Of a DNA stretch of 26,648 nt, positions 17,309 to 26,648 are shown one piece after another (the stretch's first letter is position 1; the number at the start of each line of letters is the position of its first letter). The stretch is from Reticulitermes lucifugus (taxonomy: Eukaryota > Arthropoda > Insecta > Blattodea > Rhinotermitidae). Below the pieces are notes generated by a model, which saw only the letters and a list, made by a program, of their open reading frames with translations, had not been told where the DNA came from and did not search any database. A program made the translations under genes and the position numbers. The stretch lies in the NCBI GenBank assembly GCA_026260175.1, contig JAKCWW010004694.1, forward strand, positions 8,350 through 34,997, read 5' to 3'.

Positions 17309-18285
17309 AGTCGAAAAGACTACCCACGCTGCCGTCACATTTGTGGAATTCTGATTATGTGGTCCACTGTTAAAATACACTGACTTCTCTTCTATGTCCT
17401 TTCTACATTTTGCTATTGACTTCGTTTATGTCAGGAATCTCAGGATCTCTACTGTTTATGTGACTTCTCACAAGTAGACTTTTGTCTATAACAATTGAAC
17501 ATCGAGAACTGTGGGATACAGAACACCGCATTGTGTAAAGATTGGCACTAGACTGGAAAATGTGGGGAGAAATTTGCGGAGGCTTATTTGAATTGTTTTT
17601 GTTTAAAAATAACATGTTTCTTTTTCAGTTTATTGTTGTTATTTTTTTGCTATGTAGGGCCTTCTGGTGATGTACATTTTTATATTGTTCATTGGCCTAC
17701 ACGTGATTCGGTTTCAATATCTTTGTTGTCTCTACTGCAACATATATCCATACACAGTATTCACATTTCAGGGAAAATTGTACGATTAACAGATGGGCGC
17801 TGATTAACGAAAAGTCCTAACGGGCATTCATGAGTTTCAAGGGAACAACTAACGTTAAATCAACGAAAAATATTACTTTGGAATTCTGAAATACAAAGGG
17901 CCAACGTTCAATTTTTTGTGTCTCTGTATTTGAAACAAGTACCTAATTAAGTAATTAATTACAGTTTTTCAGGAAAAGCAAATGAACAAATTCCCGATAA
18001 CGTTTGTTCCCTTTAGAGTACATATGTCCAGTGGTTTCCTAGGTGATGGGTCCAGCTGACATGGCTGTCTATACTGGACACAGGGAAGGCCTTATATTTA
18101 TGTGTTTCATTGCATGTAGTTTAGAAGCTGAACCAAATTGTGTGGGTATGTAGACACGTGTGGTTTGTCCGGTCAGGCCATTAGTTCTCACACGCTTTGA
18201 TAATGAACGACAGTTCGTACAAACCACTCAATCTAATTCCGTAATTATCTCATTCGGAAAATCCCGAATATTGTGTTTTCAGGCG
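17309..18285. other. No gene seen
   Basis: Two short opposing frames around 17403-17803 have no recognisable content. The rest is AT-rich. Confidence 0.5.
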
Positions 18286-18460
18286 CTTTTGTAAAGTTTC
18301 GAAAAAGACTATTAGTTTCTTCATGTCTGTCCGTCCGCATAGAACAGCTCGACTCCTGCTGGTCGGAATTTCGTGAAATTTAATATTAAGACGTTTTCCT
18401 GAAATCTATTGAGAAAATTAAAGTTTGGTTAAAATCGGACAAATATAATAGGTACTTTAT
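18286..18460 (+). repeat. Dispersed repeat family A, copy 1
   Basis: It contains ACTATTAGTTTCTTCA, TGTCTGTCCGTCCGCAT, GAACAGCTCGACTCCTGCTG, GGAATTTCGTGAAATTTAAT and AAATTAAAGTTTGGTTAAAATC. These blocks align in order with 24475-24690. The family is one I remember as common in insects, marked by a CTGT/CCGT-rich stretch just before CATGGAACAACTCGG. The internal tetranucleotide run is short here (three units). Confidence 0.75.
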
Positions 18461-20227
18461 ACGAATAACTACGTACATTACTTCTGTTACCAGCGTTACT
18501 ACGGCTGCCGTTTACAGTAACCGATTACGACACACATCCATAATAATCCTCCTTACTTCTATTTGAGATTTACATAATGAATAATTAAGTAAAATGAAAG
18601 CGTCCATTTATAATATTGCATATTTTGTATGTATAGAAACATGACTTTTTTTATCTACATAGATTATAAATAATGTGTACCTAAACATGTTGTATGAAAT
18701 AGCATTTTGAAGCCAGTAATTACAAAATACTGCGAAGGAGGGAATATTAGAGCCTGTGTATGAGCCGATATATTTAACTCAATTAACGTAGGTCTACAGA
18801 CAAATAGTTCCGCATTAAAATACAGCAGACCCTAACAATAATGATTACATGCTATCATATGTGCAGAATTTTAAACAATGAAACGTGTGAGCACATTAAA
18901 TTAAATGGAATGACAGTCTGAGCGGGATCTGAGATCCAAAAATAAGACTGCCCCTGTGGGTTAATGTTATGTCTTCATTTCCTGTCTGTTTTAATTCTTA
19001 ATTTTTACTTTTACTTTTCCACCTCACTACTCGGAGATTCGGAAATATGACAATCCCTATTTATTGGTTGACAGATAATGTTTGGATGTTCTTCTGCATT
19101 TTGACATGAAAAAAGTATTTTCAATAACCTACCGTCGAGTCAGCAATTTCTTTAAATTTAATTATAGCCCAATATTTCGAGGGTGCTAATTGTTTTGCTG
19201 CCCTAGTTTTATGGTAACTTACGAGCTATGATCATCTCACCCTTTCAAATTCACCAAGTTCTTCAGTTTCTTGTTCAGTAACGACTTTTACGCGAAACTT
19301 TTAATTGATTATGACATTTTATTGAAATCAAGCAACAGATGTCGCTAAACTTGTTTCATTTTTCAGTCAAATTTTGACAGTAATGGAATCAAGTCTGACC
19401 GAAGTATTGAGATGGAAATGTCTTCAAGAATAATTTGTGCTGTTTTCTTAGTTATTTCTTGCAGTCCTAAATTTTGTGCTTCCTAATTACTTCTTTGCAA
19501 ATTGCAACCGGAAATATACGATTTGCATGGGCAAAGCATTGCCTAAACTGAAACTAGAGAGTCTGTTGCTTTGACGACCCTTTTGAAAAGAAATGGATAA
19601 ATATTACTCCAGGACATTCTACAACAAATTTAATGGCCTCCACCTTCAACCTCCACAAAAGATCTCAGTCTGACCCCAGGCTAATGAGGCACAATTAAAA
19701 CTGTGCATCTGAAATTAGTGTGGAAATGAATCTGAATACATCTACGTGTTCAGTTTGCTGTTTCAATAATTTACACAGCGGCATTGGTAAGAAATTTTGA
19801 TGTCATATCTGACAGGTGTAATGCAGCTGGAACCTGTAATATTGGAATCTATGCTACATTTTCCATTTATTAATTAGTGGTAATTACTTTCTTCGAAATG
19901 TCGATTGAAGCATAAGACATGGTCAGAATTCCTGCGCTGTGGTGTCAGACGTGATGGTAAAGACTTCCCTGTGTTTAATCAAGGAGCATCTCATGTCACG
20001 TTTTGGAGGGTTGGAGCCTTCACACACTTCTAACCTCAACACTGGGCGGACGTGAGTGGTCGGCCTCACCGGCTGCTCAATCCCTGGGGAAACTCTTACC
20101 TGTACCGATTTAGTAGTTGGCCGCGTGAGATCTAGGGTCAGTCTGGAGGTTAGGAAATGAAAAACAGCCTTGCCTCGCCCACGGAATCGAGATTACATTC
20201 ATAGTAACATCAGCAGCGTTTGCAAGA
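18461..20227. other. No gene seen
   Basis: AT-rich, stop-dense on both strands. Some GC-richer DNA lies at about 20030-20140 with no recognisable family. No RNA gene or strong inverted repeat was noticed. Confidence 0.5.
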
Positions 20228-20260
20228 AGTTTTTCTATTGACATAAAATACTCCAAACAA

Positions 20261-20303
20261 CACACTACTTTTCGGAAACAAACTGCATCCTTCTTCAAGT
20301 GGA
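20261..20303 (-). ncRNA. Hammerhead-like motif, one core base changed
   Basis: On minus: CAC, TTGAAGA (first core C changed to T), extra A, GGA...TCC helix II, GAAA, AGT, A, GTG pairing with CAC. The cleavage-site UH (T then A) is intact. Helix II is shorter than in its mirror. Confidence 0.5.
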
Positions 20304-20374
20304 ACCACTAATCATAAAGCACAATTGACCAACAATTTAAAACACACATCAATTTCCTTTGAGGTTTTAGTGGT

Positions 20375-20417
20375 TTCACCTGAAGAAGGAAGCAGTTTTC
20401 TTCCGAAAAGCTGTGTA
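20375..20417 (+). ncRNA. Hammerhead-like motif, intact heptamer, changed cleavage side
   Basis: On plus: CAC (20377-20379), exact CTGAAGA (20380-20386), extra A, helix II GGAAG/CTTCC with a 7-base loop, GAAA (20405-20408), AGCT, then GTG (20413-20415) pairing with CAC. In this register the conserved T before the cleavage nucleotide is C, so activity is doubtful even though the catalytic core is complete. Confidence 0.6.
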
Positions 20418-20450
20418 TTGAGTTGAGTATTTTTCTGAAAATGGAAAAAG

Positions 20451-21659
20451 TTTTTCTACATCCTGCTGATATTAGGTATGTATAACCATTTTCAAAAACC
20501 TCTGTCACCATTCGGTTCTTAGGATATCCATTCGGTAAATTAATCTCTATACCAACTGAATGCCTGTCATATTCAACAATCTCTTGTCCAACATTTCTCG
20601 TTATTCATACTTATAAACTTTGGTTGTTACGGAGATTAAATTTTGGGTGTCTTAGGGTGAAACGGAAGTAGCACAGTCGTGCATCAATCAAACAGACACA
20701 TACGTTACACCGGACTCACCTTCCGGTCGATCCGCCCTGGATTCCCCAAGGACCGTCTCAGTCGACGGACTCCCCGTGTTTTTCGAATTATTTCGGGGTT
20801 TTGTGATCCAGGACTAGGACGAAGGAATCTCAGGGTCGTTGAGGATTTTTTTGGGTTCTTCCGAAACTGGGCAGGGTTCACAAAATGGAGTTTTTTAAAT
20901 AATACCCTCGGTACAATTGTTAATTATTCCCCTCAATACAAATAACACAATTATTATAATCTCCTTCTTTTGGGCTTATGCTTCTTTGGCCTCACACTGA
21001 CAGGTTTTAGAATTGGATCTGCACGAGTTACAACGAACAAATTAATATAAGGCAGAGATGAACACCAAGACGGCACCGTGAGCATTCTAACACACGAACC
21101 GAATAACGAATATCAACTCAGTCTCTCTTCTTCCACAGAACTTCGTATTAATAATACCACTAATATCTCGCCTCGGCGTGCAACCCCTTATGTGAACTTA
21201 AGCGCCTCCCCGTACCAAGTTCGAATAATTTCCACGTTCAGTGGTTTGTCACAAAACACTTAGCTGCGGACGAGACCGCACAAAACTTTACAAGATTAAC
21301 TTTCAGAAGTGAACAATATATGACCGACAGAAGTCCAAGCACAGAGGGGACACCTGTGACATGCAAGTGTCTACACCTGTTCGCCCTCTGGCTACAACAC
21401 AAATAAATATTCAGTTAGCCGAAAGGAACGATGCGTTATAACGTACTCGTATCTTCAAGTGCAGTTTGTTGAAAAATCACCCAGGTAGAGTTTTGGAGAG
21501 ACTTGTCTTGAGATGGGAGTATATTACATTAATATAAGCATACGAACTGGTTTAAATTGCTAAGAGATACGTTCCAATACCACTTTTTGTACTTCGAGTG
21601 TCGTAATAAGTAAACGTTTTATGAAAATATGCATAACACTTTTCCTCTTAAGGAAGATA
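20451..21659. other. No gene; one GC-richer island
   Basis: About 20660-20880 is richer in G+C than its surroundings and holds an 88-codon frame (20679-20945, +) rich in Arg, Phe and Gly. I recognise no family; it may be an old repeat. The remainder has no coding signal. Confidence 0.45.
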
Positions 21660-21765
21660 GTGTGATGGTAGTTTTTGGTTGGTTTGTTGGTCTGTTGGTT
21701 CGTTCGTAGGTGGGTTGATGGATTGATTGTTTCTTTGTTAGGCTGACAGTTGTTCGGTTGATGCA
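21660..21765. repeat. Degenerate (TTGG/GTTG)n tract
   Basis: Plus strand shows GGTTGGTTTGTTGGTCTGTT and onward with G/T-rich units of four to five bases and few C or A. The 68-codon minus frame across it is Asn/Gln/Thr/Pro-rich because of this repeat, not a gene. Confidence 0.7.
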
Positions 21766-23580
21766 TTAATCCTTTCTTGATTGCTTATGTAATAAGATAA
21801 CGCATTTTCTACTGATTCGGCCATTTCAGTTTCACTCTAAATCTTATGAATCTTATTTGCAGTGTGTTTTGATGCTCCTAATGACCCTACTGGCATAAAT
21901 AGAATAAACACAGTCGAATGGCAGGATAATTATTACTACTGAATTTTACCGGCTGTGAGCGGACGTGGTTGTGACCTAATTTAAGGCATAATGCCAAAAT
22001 AGATTTGGAGTAAATGAGGAAAATCGCGGGAACCTTCTCTCAGGGTAGTTTCTTTCTGGGCCGACGCAAGTTCCCGAGATCACAATAAATATATTGTAAC
22101 AGTGCCACACAATTACAGGTATTTCGGTGATAGCTGTTCTTACAACTTTAAATCTTAAGGAATATTTTGAGAACTACTGCCCACGGCGGTTATTGAGTGA
22201 TACTTCTGCCAGTAAATTATCTACAAATTAAATTACCGGGTTATATTCTCAGCAGGGGCCCCGAATTTCAGAGACCCAAAAATCATGAATTGTTACCGAT
22301 ATAGGCTTCCTTACACCCATAATCCTTCACATTTCTCTGCTCAAGCACGGCGTTTAGATTAGCGATATTGCGGTTTTTATCAGCATTTGTATTTTCTTTT
22401 GCCAATTCTGTCTCCGAAATATGTTTCTACATTAAATTTCAATCGTATCTACTTATACGTGTTTATTCTTCATCGTAATTGTGACACTGAAGAAAAGAAA
22501 TATCTTCCTTATTGAAAATTTTTGTTTCAGACGTTCTAATAGGCCTTGTCTCATTTCTGATACTGATGTATTCTGATTACTTCGTTAAATTTTAGCAGTT
22601 TAAGATGTAAGTTTAAATTTTGTTTCAAAGCTTCCGATATCTGAAATTTCTGAAACTATGATTTAACATGTTTGCAAATTATATCTTCTCTCATCCAACA
22701 GTGTTACCGATACCATCAAAGCATGGGTATGTGAATGTGCTCAATTAATTGAAAGTCTCTTGCATATGGCACAGTTCTAACGCGTTCCTGTTATGCACAT
22801 GTAATACAGTAGTGCTTAATTTAGTTATTCCTGCCTCTGTCATGAACTTATGTTGGCTGCAAGTGTTTACGTATTATATACTGAATCAAATTACTGGTCT
22901 ATAGATGCACAAATTAATAACTTTCCTCCCCTCGATATAGATCAGTAATGATCAGTCTATGCGCCGCGAAATTTTGCCATGTGTACCGCAAGGCTTTGAA
23001 TCAGAGAATGATTATATAATTAAAGATTTAATTTAAGTTTTTAAAATTAAGACATGATAAACGTGTTCCATATACACACATAAATTTAAGTGCGTGAGGG
23101 TTTCAATGAAGTCTTTGCTGACCTGGGTGCTAAAATGTTCTTTTGTATGAAGTTTGGAAACAACTGCATTTGACTTGTTTTTTATTCGGTATTTTATAAA
23201 TATCATCTTTTTTCATTTATAATAATTTTATGTTAGGCCTATATAATGATATTATAATTTTACTATAAATATTAATTAATTATCTATTCTTTTTCAAGAG
23301 TGCCGAAACAAAACAGAAGAATATTTGTAAAGTGCACCAGGCGCAGTGGCACAGGCTATCTGTATCAGGTACACAAAGCAGCCATTAATAAAAGCAGACC
23401 TTTTCATGTATACTTGTACCTAATATAAAAGGATATTAAAGGAAGGCTTGAATAAAGGCAAGACTAACGTCCCACGCAAATCACATTTAGCAGGTATTCA
23501 TGGCTCCATTGACGCGCGTGTAGTGATATCTCACCCTGAAATTAAAGTCTTCAGTGGTGTTATGACATGTAGTTGGTAGA
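21766..23580. other. No gene seen
   Basis: AT-rich throughout with no open frame above the reporting threshold, no tandem array and no strong inverted repeat noticed. Confidence 0.55.
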
Positions 23581-23615
23581 CACTTCCGAGTAGCGTGCTG
23601 CCTCCTTCGTCAAAG
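23581..23615 (-). ncRNA. Hammerhead-like relic, second subfamily
   Basis: On minus: TTGACGA (first core C lost), extra A, GGAG with loop GGCAGCACGC, a broken helix II partner CTACTC, then GGAAG where GAAAC is expected. About 23 of 31 positions match 17262-17300 read on minus, including the unusual loop. Inactive, but clearly of the same descent. Confidence 0.45.
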
Positions 23616-24474
23616 TAATAGTAAAACTTTTACCATAACACGGACAAAACAGGTGAGACAGGCCAAATTTGGCATAATTATAATGCTTCGACCCTATAAA
23701 TGGAGGCATCTTGTATATCTGAAGAGTTGTACCTGTGTCACAGCCTGAAGGTGGGCGCTGTGAAACGGCGCTACGTATCTACCAAGCTGAAAGGCGTCAA
23801 ATATAAAAAGACACTAAGTCCCATTCTTACAGAAGTGAGAATTTGAAACATAATGTAAATTCTCTTCCTTCCTACGATTTCTGCCACTGATCTATTAATG
23901 TCGCCAATGAGAAACCGTAATACTAACCTCTGAAACAGGAAAGTACGTGATACTAATTAAACTTAATTCCCCAGGAGAACGTTTAATGTAGAACACAATT
24001 CGTAAGTGCAATCTACATCCAGTAAGTGTTTTGTGGTATGAAGTAATGGGGCGGACGTATAGCTATGACTGCTGCTTTACAAATTCACTGTTTACACTTT
24101 GTACACAGAAATGAACTGCTGCCCAAAAGCACGAATCTTATCGCGTCTCACTATACGTAATTTCTGATGTATTATTAAACAACTCTGCATTTTGCCGAGG
24201 TGATATGACGTATGCGTATTTGTTGTTGTCATATAATCGTCTGAGTGAAAAGAGGTGATTAAGCCTTGACTTTATAATGTATTGGTCTTTATAAAGGAGC
24301 TGCTTAGGGCTAACTGTGAATTAAAAACTGATTTTTTTTGCACGCGTAACTTTTGTTATTAATATTAATAACTTCAGTGCTTAGAAACTTCGAATAAAGA
24401 TACATTTTGTAAGTATAATTACTCGTATATTTAATGTTTAAGTATGTAGAAGGACTAATATGGTACTTTCCCAA
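23616..24474. other. No gene seen
   Basis: Mixed AT-rich DNA. A segment near 23736-23780 has CCTGAAGGTGGGCGC and GAAACGGCGC but not in a foldable hammerhead order. Confidence 0.5.
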
Positions 24475-24690
24475 AATTGCGAAAAACAACTATTAGCTTT
24501 ATCAGTCAGTCAGTCTGTCTGTGTCTGTCTGTGTCTGTCTGTCTGTTTGTCTGTCCGTCCGTCCGTCCGCATGGAACAACTCGGCTCCTACTGGACGGAT
24601 TTTCATGAAATTTGATATTTGAATATTTTTCCAAAAACTGTCCATAAAATTCAAGTTTCATTGAAATCTGACAAGAATAATGTCTGTTTT
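24475..24690 (+). repeat. Dispersed repeat family A, copy 2, with expanded GTCT/GTCC run
   Basis: It starts CGAAAAACAACTATTAGC, continues with CAGT, GTCT and GTCC tetranucleotides (24504-24569), then CATGGAACAACTCGGCTCCT, GGATTTTCATGAAATTTGAT and AAATTCAAGTTTCATTGAAA. It aligns with 18286-18460. The tetranucleotide tract is about four times longer here, so this part of the repeat is an expanding microsatellite. Confidence 0.8.
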
Positions 24691-24792
24691 ACATGAAGAC
24701 CAATAAGCATTTATGATAAAATATCGCTGGATACTGTTAGAATAAGAAATTTTTCAGACCAAAGTTGTAGCGAAAATCAAAACACACATTTT

Positions 24793-25100
24793 ATGTTCAA
24801 TAACTTTTTAACTAAAATCGTGCCTTTTAGAGATAATTTGGAAAAATATGGTAAAGCCAGCCAGGCCACAGATGACAATATAATACGACGCATGCGCTTT
24901 GCATGCTGGATAAAAAAAAGGCTACAAACACACTCAGAATATATAATACTTACTGCTGTTCACGGCAACATTTCTACGCGAACGCGCCTCAATATTACGT
25001 TTATACGTACATTGCCTCTCTTCTTTTATATGGCAGAGCCAACACTATATGGTGTGAAATATTTATGCCATTATGGGTCTATGCCCCCTAATGGGTGACG
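24793..25100 (+). repeat. Probable dispersed repeat carrying a spurious 101-codon frame
   Basis: The frame reads SQATDDNIIRRMRFACW, then THSEYIILTAVHGN and TFIRTLPLFFY. Very similar short 'proteins' (RRMR.ACWI.KATNTHSEY.I) are, as I remember, scattered across insect gene sets as translations of a repeat. It lies about 100 bases downstream of repeat family A copy 2, so both may belong to one element. I do not consider it a functional gene. Confidence 0.5.
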
Positions 25101-25822
25101 GGATAATAAACATGGTGATAATTCTTCGTGGATAGAGAGTGCCTATGTTTTTCATTCAATAATTATTTTACCCTGCGGGTTTGTTTAGTACAAAATGTGC
25201 AAGAGATGTATTAACCGTACGTAGTTACTGAAGGTACTGAGGTCGCTAGGTGTAGAAGGAAGGCTATTTCGATGATTATTTGACATTAAAATTTTGGTTT
25301 CTTGGGCGCTGATTCCATGTAGTATGTAGACGTCCACCCACCTTTTTGCCGTACAAACTCAAAACATGAATCATTATAAATATCATATCTTATTCTTGTA
25401 GCTCTTATCCGTCTCAACAGAAAAATTCAAGGACAGCTAACAGAATTTCTTGGAGAAAAGTCCTTGTAAAGCTATGAACAGCTCAGATGATCAATAAGCA
25501 TACAAGAGTACGCCACTGTATGAATCTCCGTCAAATCCTGTACCTTTCCAGTCAATTTTAAAGGGCCCTAATCCTTTCAGCAAGTGTTAGACCTCCCAAG
25601 TGGTTTATTCCCTTAAGATTTTCTGGGTTGAGTGCTGTAGATTTTACTTTGTTGGCAGAAAGTAAGGGTGCATGGCGTATAATTTAGTAACCGAAGAACC
25701 TACACTGATGTGACTATGTCAGGGAAGTGGACGTCGAGCGGGCATTCGGTCTTCAGCTCTGAAGCAGAGTCTCGGTGACAAAAAGTTACTGGCGTTCGTG
25801 AGACGAAAACATTTGCGAAAAG
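25101..25822. other. No gene seen
   Basis: Mixed composition without recognisable repeats or exons. Confidence 0.45.
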
Positions 25823-25957
25823 ATGGCTGAAGTGAACGATCTTATGTATCGTGAAGTCGAAAAAGACAAAGAAACTGATAAGCTTGAAAAAAATGTACTT
25901 CTATCAACAGCGAATAAAAACGTTTTTCTCACAATTCGACAAAAGAATCATTTGTGA
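25823..25957 (+). CDS. Short unassigned frame, charged, possible fragment
   Basis: A 44-codon frame starting at an ATG in a good eukaryotic context (AAGATGG). Residues 1-24 (MAEVNDLMYREVEKDKETDK and on) are highly charged and could form an amphipathic helix; the rest reads VLLSTANKNVFLTIRQKNHL. The frame stays open upstream for several codons, so the ATG may not be a true start. I recognise no family. It could be a retroelement or pseudogene scrap, or chance; the charge pattern is the only reason to list it. Confidence 0.15.
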   Translation: MAEVNDLMYREVEKDKETDKLEKNVLLSTANKNVFLTIRQKNHL

Positions 25958-26502
25958 TCTGTAATAAACGGGATATCAGTGCAATTAAATCTGAACTTTT
26001 CTTCTTAGAGTTGAAAGTAAAGAACCCAAATCCTATTCATTACAAACTTACTTCCTGGTCAATCTTCTTATATTTCTCTTTCCTTTTGTACACAACTTGC
26101 TGTGCTCACCGCATATTTTGTAATATCATGATTCTAGAAATAGTAGGCAAATAATGAGCTACTCGTTTTTAAACACCCTTCAACCTTGTGTTAGCGACAT
26201 TTTATTTGAAATAATTTACTGTAACACGTACGGAATGTACTGAACATTCTTGAGGACAGATTGTTATGTATTGTACTGTATTGTAGAGCGCTGTGTTATT
26301 CTGCAACTTATCTGATAACAACAATTATGTTATTTTCAGGTAATATTTTCGGATATCACTGCTAATTTAATTAATAAACAAAGGTTAAGATCTCCTTGCA
26401 GATTCCTTCTATACTTTTGCTTCTTTTTTGAAGTCCTTTAAGCAGTTTAGGCAGTCTGTAATTATAAAGTGTAATTCATAACTGGGTTTAATTTCCGGCA
26501 GG
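25958..26502. other. No gene seen
   Basis: AT-rich. A 66-codon frame (25954-26154, +) ends in a hydrophobic stretch but has no recognisable motif. Confidence 0.45.
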
Positions 26503-26648
26503 GACAGGAGTGTTTCTATTTGCCAATACCTACAGTCCTTCTGACAGGAGTGTTTCTATTTGCCAATATTTACAGTCCTTCTGACAGGAGTGTTTCTATT
26601 TGCCAATACCTACAGTCCTTCTGACAGGAGTGTTTCTATTTGCCAATA
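26503..26648. repeat. 40-bp tandem repeat array, runs off the window end
   Basis: Units start at 26503, 26543, 26583 and 26623, each opening GACAGGAGTGTTTCTATTTG and closing CAGTCCTTCT; the last is cut at 26 bases by the window edge. Units 1 and 3 are identical; unit 2 differs only by TT for CC at its positions 27-28. The high identity implies recent expansion, and the array very probably continues. Confidence 0.97.

Larger units (their letters stand above)
20228..20450. repeat. Inverted repeat with two hammerhead-like motifs (third subfamily)
   Basis: Left arm about 20228-20311 and right arm about 20367-20450 are reverse complements at roughly 75-80%: shared blocks CTTTTCGG, AACTGC.TCCTTCTTCA and ACCACTAA, plus AATACTC further out. 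The loop is about 55 bases. Each arm holds one hammerhead-like motif pointing outward, the same arrangement as at 4928-5330 and 16957-17165. A minus frame crossing it (20110-20298) is an artefact. Confidence 0.85.

Noticed and set aside
20679..20945. 88-codon Arg/Phe/Gly-rich plus frame in a GC-richer island
   Set aside because: I cannot connect it to a family; composition suggests old repeat DNA. Kept only as a note in the stretch description.
23736..23780. CCTGAAGGTGGGCGC ... GAAACGGCGC as a further hammerhead
   Set aside because: Core-like words are present but there is no helix II between them and GAAA; it cannot fold in the required order. At most a heavily rearranged relic.

Overview
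This is an AT-rich eukaryotic window with no recognisable host gene, rRNA, tRNA or bacterial-type operon. No open reading frame looks like a functional protein gene; the longest ones are eroded transposon remnants, microsatellite translations or chance. The repeats point to a large, repeat-laden arthropod genome, most likely an insect. Several fragments resemble retroelement tails I remember from cockroaches and termites, so Blattodea is my best guess, but that rests on memory and not on a search.

Layout: 0-4.2 kb holds simple repeats, including a 143-bp alternating purine-pyrimidine tract, and scraps of dispersed repeats. 4.28-6.25 kb is a nested transposon graveyard: a broken pogo/Tigger-like transposase, split by a palindromic element, followed by a TA-flanked terminal-inverted-repeat element that itself received a 5'-truncated LINE with its own target duplication. 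6.35-7.62 kb carries two hammerhead-ribozyme-like motifs, one inside a 0.9-kb element with 58-bp inverted ends. 7.85-7.99 kb is a near-perfect 68-bp-arm palindrome. 10-11.4 kb has LINE tails and related repeats. 12.4-13.4 kb is a stack of (TAA)n, SINE, (TAA)n, LINE, (TAA)n. 15.2-16.0 kb holds SINE-like elements. 16.9-17.3 kb, 20.2-20.45 kb and 23.6 kb hold more hammerhead-like motifs, mostly inside inverted repeats. 18.3 and 24.5 kb are copies of one dispersed family. The window ends inside a 40-bp tandem array.

The unifying observation is a set of eleven hammerhead-ribozyme-like motifs (three with an intact conserved core) spread over at least three stem-II/loop subfamilies, on both strands. 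They have the very short palindromic helix III typical of the ribozymes carried by Penelope-like retroelements. Most lie in head-to-head inverted repeats. No reverse transcriptase of Penelope type is visible, so these are solo terminal or non-autonomous copies. Ribozyme activity is an inference from sequence, not shown here.
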